DNA from: Candidatus Kaiserbacteria bacterium
GTDB taxonomy: Bacteria; Patescibacteriota; Minisyncoccia; Phycocordibacterales; Phycocordibacteraceae
Direction: 5' to 3'
DNA: 40,539 bases
Assembly: GCA_016194455.1 (NCBI GenBank)
Contig: JACQBN010000023.1
Location: 1-40,539 of the forward strand
Below, piece after piece: positions 35,577-40,539 of this stretch. A model generated the notes under the pieces. It searched no databases. It saw only the letters and a program-made list of their open reading frames with translations, and was not told the DNA's origin. The stretch's first letter is position 1, and every line of letters begins with the position of its first letter. A program made the translations under genes and the position numbers.

Positions 35577-37424
35577 TTAGCCGAGAGCTCGGGGTCGGCT
35601 CTTGTTTGGGGGTAGTGGTGGTGGTATATCCTCATCTTCTTCATTGGTTTGTTTTTCGGGTGCAGGCATATTCTGGTATCTTTCCTCTATTATGCTCCGT
35701 GCTAAAGTTTCAAAACGCGCCGCTCGTTCTTTGATCGAACTCACTTCTGCTTCCGCCGTTGTTGCCTTGCGCTCTTCAAATCCAACACTCGTATCTCCCG
35801 ACTGTTTATTAAGTCCGTTAGCGCGTCTCCATTCATACATCGCTTTTGTAGGGTCGCCACCAGAATAAAAAACTACCTTTGATGGTTTCTTGTCCGGGTG
35901 AGTAGCAAAATATGAATTCCAATATTCTTCGGAGGAAATAGTATTTTTTGCCTCTGCAAAACGAGTGCCAGATTCCTCTAATATCCCATCTATGGCACGA
36001 CCAAGGTCGCCTTCCCGTTCCCTTTCGTCACGACGCGAACTCGCACCTTCGAGTCCCCGAGCAGTGCTGTATCTAAACAACTGTTGCAATATACGGTCAT
36101 CATTAACACCAGTTACTTCTTTGATTTTGTCACGTATCGGTATGAGCGCCTTCAAAACATCCGGGTTTGCATATTTTTCTTGCGGCCACTGTTTTTCAAG
36201 TTCACTCTCCCATGCAGAGGGCGGTGGCAATCTATCTGAACTCGGAAGACTGCCCAGCTGATGTTGAATTTCTTCCGTGTATTTTGATAATTCCGGAGAA
36301 GCCGTGAGTTGTTTTAGGCTCTCGAATACAGCCATGTTTTTAATCGGCTTATTATCTGGACCAATTTCATAACGAGAACCATTTTTCGGATCAACCTGTG
36401 CGTCCTGTGGAATAAAAACGAGTCCGGCATCCAGTTTTATTCCGTGATCTTCTTGAGAAAGAACCCAAGCATCGTTATGTTGGTCACCAATTTTTTCAGG
36501 GGCAATATCTCCGTGGCTAAAGTGATATTGCGAGCCAATGAATGCAGATGGGTATGCAATAAAAATCTCATTCCCTTTTTCTGAGCCATAGAAACGATCC
36601 GCAACTTCTTCGGCTGCAAAGTGAATTGCTGCCCGATCCGCATAACTTCCTTGCCCGCCACTCATAAATGACTCCAATCTTGCGAGTGCTTCTTCACGAG
36701 TTGCTGGCAGTTCTCCTTTTCGGGAGTTTAAAAGTCCAAGAATCGCTTCCTCCTTTCCACTTTCCGCTATTTTTATGGCAAGAGGAGATTTTAGGGAACC
36801 ATCATCAAGCATTTTCTCAAAACCATTATGAAATGCTCCAGTGCCCGCTGTATGCTCCCACATTCCAGTGTGGTCGCGAATACCTTGTCGCGTAACGTGC
36901 GTAACCATTTCGGAAGGGAAACGCTTCATGAGGAGTGCGTAATCCTCAACCGATAGCGAAGCTAGATGCTCCTCGGTAAACATCTGTGCGATATCTTCTT
37001 TGCCATACTCCGCATTTGCCCAACGTTCTTTTTCTTTTTCATAGAGCGCACTGACAGCTTCTTGCCCAGAGCGATTTGGGTTACGCGCAGCAACCGTTGT
37101 GTCGATTTCGGCCTTACGCTCCTGTACCATACCAAGTGATGCCCGTACTTTTTTAACTTCAAAGTAGCTCCGTACTTTGGTCAAAAATGAACTGCTATTG
37201 TAGTCGTCCAACTTTGTTTCAAGCTCATTGATTTCTTTTTCGAGTTCGCTTTGTTCTCGACGTTCTTGGGAATGCTCGCCTCTCTCTGCTCGAATCTTTT
37301 CTGCAAGGGCATTGCGTTCGTCAATGTTACTTTCGCGAGAAAAATCCTTTACAAACTCCGGAGTATCAGTTTCCGGGCCTTTTTCTTGTTTTGGTTTTGA
37401 TGCGCTTGGCGTTCCTTCACTCAT
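35577..37424 (-). CDS. Large unknown soluble protein with coiled coil
   Basis: Not recognised. The 615-aa protein has no signal peptide or transmembrane helix. Residues about 30-120 are highly charged and heptad-like (ERREQSELEKEINELETKLDD). The central part has conserved-looking segments HTGMWEHTAGTGAFHNGFEKML, FIAYPSAFIGSQYHFSHGDI and QHNDAWVLSQEDHG, with several His, Asp and Glu that could bind metal. The C-terminus is Pro/Glu-rich (DEDIPPPLPPNKSRPRALG). Base composition is more AT-rich than in flanking genes, suggesting a different history. TATACT lies 9 nt before the ATG. I recall similar proteins only vaguely from CPR genomes. Confidence 0.7.
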   Translation of the reverse strand: MSEGTPSASKPKQEKGPETDTPEFVKDFSRESNIDERNALAEKIRAERGEHSQERREQSELEKEINELETKLDDYNSSSFLTKVRSYFEVKKVRASLGMVQERKAEIDTTVAARNPNRSGQEAVSALYEKEKERWANAEYGKEDIAQMFTEEHLASLSVEDYALLMKRFPSEMVTHVTRQGIRDHTGMWEHTAGTGAFHNGFEKMLDDGSLKSPLAIKIAESGKEEAILGLLNSRKGELPATREEALARLESFMSGGQGSYADRAAIHFAAEEVADRFYGSEKGNEIFIAYPSAFIGSQYHFSHGDIAPEKIGDQHNDAWVLSQEDHGIKLDAGLVFIPQDAQVDPKNGSRYEIGPDNKPIKNMAVFESLKQLTASPELSKYTEEIQHQLGSLPSSDRLPPPSAWESELEKQWPQEKYANPDVLKALIPIRDKIKEVTGVNDDRILQQLFRYSTARGLEGASSRRDEREREGDLGRAIDGILEESGTRFAEAKNTISSEEYWNSYFATHPDKKPSKVVFYSGGDPTKAMYEWRRANGLNKQSGDTSVGFEERKATTAEAEVSSIKERAARFETLARSIIEERYQNMPAPEKQTNEEDEDIPPPLPPNKSRPRALG

Positions 37425-37433
37425 TACTGATTC

Positions 37434-37439
37434 AGTATA
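37434..37439 (-). promoter_or_regulatory. -10 element TATACT for the 615-aa protein
   Basis: On the minus strand TATACT ends 9 nt before ATG 37424; no SD. The 200-nt divergent region 37425-37626 otherwise holds only a GC-rich CGCGCG/CGCGCG hairpin near 37560-37577. Confidence 0.5.
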
Positions 37440-37612
37440 CCTCGATCATTCTTCGTCAAGCCGGACTCACAAAACCCTCCCCCTGCCGACTATTCCTTTT
37501 CAAAAATCCTCCCCCGCGAAAAAAGAAAGGATGAAAGAGGCGGCGGGGCGAGGGTCGAGCGCGCGTCCTTGCGCGCGACTATCGGTGCTCGCTAAAATAG
37601 GTTCTAGCGGAG

Positions 37613-37618
37613 TACAAT
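37613..37618 (+). promoter_or_regulatory. -10 element TACAAT for prfB
   Basis: TACAAT ends 8 nt before ATG 37627. TAAAAT at 37593-37598 is a second candidate. Confidence 0.5.
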
Positions 37619-37626
37619 AGGGACTC

Positions 37627-38538
37627 ATGGAGAAAGAGAAACGGCTCGAAGAACTGGAGGCGCTGATGGCGGCGCCGGAGTTTTGGAACAATAAGGAAGC
37701 GGCGCAGGCGCTGGTGCGCGAGTACCAGATGCTGAAAGAGGGCGGCGGGGGAAAAGGGCACGACAGTGGCGACGCCACCCTCGCCATCCTCGCCGGGGCG
37801 GGCGGGGACGATGCCGAAGACTTCGCGGCAATGCTACTCGCAATGTATCGCAGCTACGCGGCCAAGCGCGGCTGGGGCGCAAAGGTGCTCGACGAGACCA
37901 AGAACGATCACGGCGGCTACCGCAGCGTGCTCATGGAAGTCTCGACCCCCTCGACTAAGCTCAGGGCAAACGGCCCTTACGGCCGTTTAAAGCACGAGGC
38001 GGGCGTGCACCGCCTCGTGCGGCTCTCGCCCTTCAACGCGCAATCAAAGCGCCAGACCAGCTTCGCGCTCGTCGAGGTGCTCCCGAAGCTCACCGCGGGC
38101 GAGAAGGTCGCGCTCAAGCCCGAGGAGATAGAAATCCAGTTCGCGCGCTCGGGAGGAGCGGGCGGACAGAACGTGAATAAGCGCGAGACCGCAGTGCGTA
38201 TTTTGCATAAGCCCACCAACCTTTCAGTACATATTTCAAGTGAGCGATCGCAGGCGGCCAATAAGGAGAAGGCGCTCGAGCTCCTTGCCGCCAAACTTTT
38301 TGCAAAACAAGAAGCAGAGACGAAGGCAGAAGCGGAAGGGCGTAGCATCGCGAAGACCACCGCGAACGAATGGGGTTCGCAGATTCGCTCCTACGTCCTC
38401 CACCCCTACAAGCTGGTGAAGGACCACCGCACGAATTTTGAGTCCTCCAACCCTGACAAAGTTCTCTCCGGCGACCTTGATGGTTTCATCGACGCCGCAG
38501 AAAGGTATACTGGGAGCGATGGAAACACGAATCGTTAA
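37627..38538 (+). CDS. prfB: Peptide chain release factor 2, shortened domain 1
   Basis: Releases nascent chains at UGA and UAA. The codon-recognition SPF tripeptide is in [20 protein letters not shown], and the catalytic GGQ is in [40 protein letters not shown] is the conserved domain 2 entry. At 303 aa it is about 60 residues shorter than usual RF2. After [27 protein letters not shown] the remaining domain 1 helices are missing. There is no in-frame UGA and no programmed frameshift. The 3' end overlaps the next gene and contains its promoter. Confidence 0.93.
   Translation: MEKEKRLEELEALMAAPEFWNNKEAAQALVREYQMLKEGGGGKGHDSGDATLAILAGAGGDDAEDFAAMLLAMYRSYAAKRGWGAKVLDETKNDHGGYRSVLMEVSTPSTKLRANGPYGRLKHEAGVHRLVRLSPFNAQSKRQTSFALVEVLPKLTAGEKVALKPEEIEIQFARSGGAGGQNVNKRETAVRILHKPTNLSVHISSERSQAANKEKALELLAAKLFAKQEAETKAEAEGRSIAKTTANEWGSQIRSYVLHPYKLVKDHRTNFESSNPDKVLSGDLDGFIDAAERYTGSDGNTNR
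38506..38511 (+). promoter_or_regulatory. -10 element TATACT inside the prfB 3' end
   Basis: TATACT ends 7 nt before ATG 38519 and is part of prfB codons, so the sequence carries both functions. Confidence 0.55.
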
Positions 38539-38866
38539 AGAAGGAATACGCCGTAATGAATTGCGCACGCTCGCACACGAGCAGTACGGCGATATCATCA
38601 AGGCAGTCGTCGACATCGAACGGGGCATCATGGGGGTGGGCGGGGAACTCCATGTAGACATCCAATCGTTTCTCATTGAGAAGGAGCACTCTCGCGGGGA
38701 CATGACCTGGGGCATCAACTTGTATTTGGAAAAAACGGGCGATGAGTTCATCGAATTCGATTCCATGATCAACCTTAAGCCTGCGGCCGGTAACCGGACC
38801 CGCGGCGTGGAGAGCGAGAAGATACAGGCGAAGATACGAGAAGTCGTGAGCGCGCTCGTTCAGTAA
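38519..38866 (+). CDS. DUF5674-like protein
   Basis: Soluble protein of 115 aa, [47 protein letters not shown]..., with WGINLYLE and [22 protein letters not shown]. This order matches DUF5674 as I know it (VKaVVDi..., GGELHaD, WGiNLyp, SlINIRPsxgNrsr). Function is unknown. It overlaps prfB by 20 nt and is followed after 1 nt by the next small gene. Confidence 0.8.
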   Translation: METRIVKEGIRRNELRTLAHEQYGDIIKAVVDIERGIMGVGGELHVDIQSFLIEKEHSRGDMTWGINLYLEKTGDEFIEFDSMINLKPAAGNRTRGVESEKIQAKIREVVSALVQ

Positions 38867-38867
38867 T

Positions 38868-39194
38868 ATGGCGGTCTCAAGGGAACGATGGTTCGTACTC
38901 TCGCTTCCCGAACAGCTCGGCAACATCGGGAGCGAGGTCGGGCGAGCCGCAAAGTGGCAGGGCAAAGATAGCGCGTCCTTCTGGGGCGCGACCGCCCGAG
39001 CACTCGAACTCTTCAATCTCACGCAGGAAGATCCGCGCTGGAGGCGGCAACGCCCTGAGCTCGATCGGGCTCGCGAGAGCTTCGCCGATGCAGTCTTGGG
39101 CGGCAAAGAATATCAAAGCACCCTGCCTGATCTCGAGCGATATTTTATGCGCTTCGCCCTCCTTGCGCGCGGAGCGTCGATGTTAAAATCTTAG
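38868..39194 (+). CDS. Conserved small protein ('LPEQLGNIGSEV' family), function unknown
   Basis: Protein of 108 aa, predicted all-helical. The N-terminal RWFVLSLPEQLGNIGSEVGRAAKWQ, the middle ATARALELFNLTQEDPRWRRQRPELDRARE and the end YFMRFALLARG match a short family I recall in CPR genomes and scattered elsewhere. Its role is unknown; the compact helical shape could suit a nucleotidyltransferase-partner or HEPN-like helper, but I see no RX4-6H motif. It starts 1 nt after the previous stop. Confidence 0.7.
   Translation: MAVSRERWFVLSLPEQLGNIGSEVGRAAKWQGKDSASFWGATARALELFNLTQEDPRWRRQRPELDRARESFADAVLGGKEYQSTLPDLERYFMRFALLARGASMLKS
39184..39189 (+). promoter_or_regulatory. -10 element TAAAAT for the 39197 gene
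   Basis: TAAAAT overlaps the end of the previous gene and ends 7 nt before ATG 39197. Confidence 0.5.
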
Positions 39195-39196
39195 CT

Positions 39197-39736
39197 ATGA
39201 AAGAAGGGGAGCCGTCCAAGTCCGAAGCGCCAATTCAACTTCCGGAAGTCTCAGCGGAGATCGACGCGATGGCCGCTGCCGATCAGGAGATGCGGCAGAA
39301 GGCGATCAAAGAAAATTCTTGGGACGCGACTATTGACGCGAGGAATACCGCGCGCATGAAAGAAATCATTGGCAAAATCGGGTGGCCGACGGCTGCAAAA
39401 GTTGGTAGAGACTCGTCCTCAAATGCATGGCTACTTGTCCAGCACGCGGATCGCGATGTCCAATTTCAAGAGCAGTGCTTAGTGCTTATGAAACAAGAAC
39501 CCATGAGCGAGGTCGACCCTCGCAACATCGCGATGCTCGAAGATCGCGTGCGCGTAAACAGCAACCAGTCGCAGCTCTATGGGACACAATATCGCGCAGT
39601 GAATGGCGAACACAAACCACTGCCGATTGAAGACGAAACAAATGTAGACAAACGTCGCAAACAAATGGGCCTCGATACCTTGGAGGAAAATATCGCCGCA
39701 ATGTATAAAGCCTACGGCCCTCCCAAGCAGAGCTAG
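39197..39736 (+). CDS. DUF6624-like protein
   Basis: Protein of 179 aa with DARNTARMKEIIGKIGWPTAAKVG, AWLLVQHADRDVQFQEQCLVLM, NIAMLEDRVRV and SQLYGTQYRAVNG...PLPIEDETNVDKRRKQMGL. This order fits DUF6624 (D.rN...lk.ii...GWP, QHad.d..fQ, lLeDRv, QlYGTQ, pI.d...vd.rR..vGL). There is no signal peptide. Function is unknown. Confidence 0.75.
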   Translation: MKEGEPSKSEAPIQLPEVSAEIDAMAAADQEMRQKAIKENSWDATIDARNTARMKEIIGKIGWPTAAKVGRDSSSNAWLLVQHADRDVQFQEQCLVLMKQEPMSEVDPRNIAMLEDRVRVNSNQSQLYGTQYRAVNGEHKPLPIEDETNVDKRRKQMGLDTLEENIAAMYKAYGPPKQS

Positions 39737-39757
39737 TATATCTTCGGTAAATAAAAA

Positions 39758-39777
39758 CGCGGCGGTACTCCGCCGCG
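39758..39777. terminator. Bidirectional terminator hairpin
   Basis: CGCGGCGG-TACT-CCGCCGCG, preceded on the plus strand by ATAAAAA, which becomes a T-run after the hairpin on the minus strand. It clearly terminates the minus-strand gene at 39794-40330 and may also serve the plus-strand gene. Confidence 0.75.
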
Positions 39778-39793
39778 CTTACAGTCTCGCGTT

Positions 39794-40330
39794 TTATTCA
39801 TCGAATTGGAACAAACGCATGCCTTGGTATCGGCCCGAGCCGAGCGGCGTCCTGTATTCACCACTCGCAAATCGGCCCTGGTCATCGTGTCGTAGATGCG
39901 TGACAGTTTCTTCGCCGCGGAAGTTATCGAAGAGCGTGAGGTCTTCGCGCTTCTGACCAATGTCGTTAATGTTCTGGTAGAGCATCGTCCCGTCCGCGAC
40001 CCGTTGCTCGAAGCGTCCAGGTCCGCGGCCGCCGCGGAAAATTCGTTGCTGGTAGTTTTTGAGGAGCGCTTTGCTCAAGATCGGCAAAGCCTGGTCCTCC
40101 CAATAACCCTGACAATGCATCTGCCAGAACGGTCGGCCATTGCGGAACATTGCTACGAAGGCGGCACTGTGGCCGTAGGTGCCAAAGACGAGGTTTTTGA
40201 CCACCCGCCAGACGTCGTCCTTGCTCCCCCAATGCCGATCGTCAGTCAGCATCGCCTCGAAGAAAATCTGCTCGGCCTCTTCGATCACCTCGCGGGGCGA
40301 GGGGCCGGCCTTATTCAACAAGTTTCCCAT
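39794..40330 (-). CDS. Unknown protein, possibly DUF5680-like
   Basis: Soluble protein of 178 aa. Segments NLVFGTYGHSAAFVAMFRNGRPFWQMHCQGYWED, ILSKALLKNYQQRIFRGGRGP, ADGTMLYQNIND and FDNFRGEETV follow the order I associate with DUF5680 (xxGxxVWxMnYyG, FLkxAL, RGP, GxxxYxn, FxGxExI), but the match is loose. It has a canonical TTGACA-16-TATAGT promoter, a leader of about 40 nt with a small hairpin, an AGGGAG SD and a clean terminator, so it is an independent unit. Confidence 0.6.
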   Translation of the reverse strand: MGNLLNKAGPSPREVIEEAEQIFFEAMLTDDRHWGSKDDVWRVVKNLVFGTYGHSAAFVAMFRNGRPFWQMHCQGYWEDQALPILSKALLKNYQQRIFRGGRGPGRFEQRVADGTMLYQNINDIGQKREDLTLFDNFRGEETVTHLRHDDQGRFASGEYRTPLGSGRYQGMRLFQFDE

Positions 40331-40345
40331 TTTTTCTCCCTTACA

Positions 40346-40363
40346 AAGCGCGGGATTGCGCTT
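40346..40363 (-). promoter_or_regulatory. Leader hairpin of the 39794-40330 gene
   Basis: AAGCGC/GCGCTT around a 6-nt loop lies between the promoter and the SD. A regulatory role is possible but unproven. Confidence 0.3.
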
Positions 40364-40375
40364 GCATCTAGTGCG

Positions 40376-40403
40376 ACTATACGCGATTCTTTATCCTTGT
40401 CAA
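40376..40403 (-). promoter_or_regulatory. Canonical promoter TTGACA-16-TATAGT
   Basis: On the minus strand, TTGACA (40403-40398) and TATAGT (40381-40376) with 16-nt spacing drive the 178-aa gene. It is the same architecture as the promoter at 6524-6551. Confidence 0.75.
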
Positions 40404-40433
40404 CTTTCGTAGACGGCGCTGGCGAGCATGGGG

Positions 40434-40439
40434 TACAAT
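40434..40439 (+). promoter_or_regulatory. -10 element TACAAT for the ftsE-like gene
   Basis: TACAAT ends 12 nt before ATG 40452, giving a short leader of about 5 nt. Confidence 0.45.
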
Positions 40440-40451
40440 GGGCTTCGACGC

Positions 40452-40539
40452 ATGATTTATTTTGACAAGGTGACGAAGCGCTACGGCGAGACAGCAGCTC
40501 TTGAAGACGTGACGCTCTCGGTGGCGCCCAAGGAGTTCG
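40452..40539 (+). CDS. ftsE: FtsE-like ABC transporter ATP-binding protein (5' partial)
   Basis: Only 29 codons are inside the window: MIYFDKVTKRYGETAALEDV and a short continuation ending SVAPKEF. This is the N-terminal strand region of an ABC ATPase, with the A-loop Tyr in KRYG; the Walker A would lie just past the edge. The MI.F..V.K.Y start and EF before Walker A suggest FtsE, the cell-division ATPase that works with FtsX, but another ABC ATPase cannot be excluded. Confidence 0.6.
   Translation, partial: MIYFDKVTKRYGETAALEDVTLSVAPKEF

Overview
ORGANISM (inference). The window looks like a chromosomal contig from a Candidate Phyla Radiation (Patescibacteria) genome, most like a Parcubacteria/Paceibacteria (Kaiserbacteria-type) member. 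The grounds are: GC-rich DNA with dense, overlapping genes; a Gram-positive-like type IV pilus (T4P) system with many pseudopilins; small conserved proteins I associate with CPR genomes (DUF5674-like, DUF6624-like, the 'SLPEQLGNIGSEV' protein); a shortened RF2; and tRNAs without encoded CCA. Most first genes of transcription units carry a TATACT/TAAAAT-like -10 hexamer 6-9 nt before the ATG, which implies leaderless mRNAs.

LAYOUT. 1-4069: T4P block 1 has two tandem major-type pilins, a strong hairpin terminator, prepilin peptidase, and four minor pilins resembling a GspH-J-I-K set. 4091-6088: ligA with a degenerate NAD-binding motif and zinc finger. 6146-9060: a small conserved protein on the minus strand, then gatC, a large hairpin, gatA, and a membrane protein with a HEPN-like C-terminus. 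9084-10113: initiator tRNA, then an AT-richer ORF bracketed by nested direct repeats. 10194-12869: a secreted sedolisin-type (S53) protease and a secreted HYR/peptidoglycan-binding protein. 12917-23530: T4P block 2 has pilB, pilC, a second H-I-J-K-like minor pilin set (one member fused to a beta-propeller, one with a 500-residue ectodomain), and a 1351-residue multidomain adhesin. 23603-26016: a tiny secreted peptide, a second surface protein and another pilin. 26126-31281: an unusual cluster of PaaK-like adenylate-forming enzyme, Acg/nitroreductase-like protein, ThiF/E1-like adenylyltransferase and a multi-TM histidine kinase. 31278-35474: hisS, four tRNAs, glmS and a SemiSWEET. 35577-40539: a 615-aa unknown protein, prfB, several small conserved unknowns, and the start of an ftsE-like gene.

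HOW IT FITS TOGETHER. Much of the window builds or decorates a cell-surface apparatus. One peptidase, ATPase and platform protein could serve two alternative minor-pilin tips. Block 2 ends in a giant adhesin and is preceded by a secreted protease and a wall-binding protein, which would suit an episymbiont attaching to a host (inference). The best candidate for an undescribed system is the PaaK-like / nitroreductase / E1-like / histidine kinase cluster. It resembles the mycobacterial Rv1355c (MoeY-like) E1-nitroreductase fusion split into two translationally coupled genes. A second unexpected signal is a paired change (A18 with G55) at the D-loop/T-loop contact in both CAT-anticodon tRNAs, but in none of the other three tRNAs.
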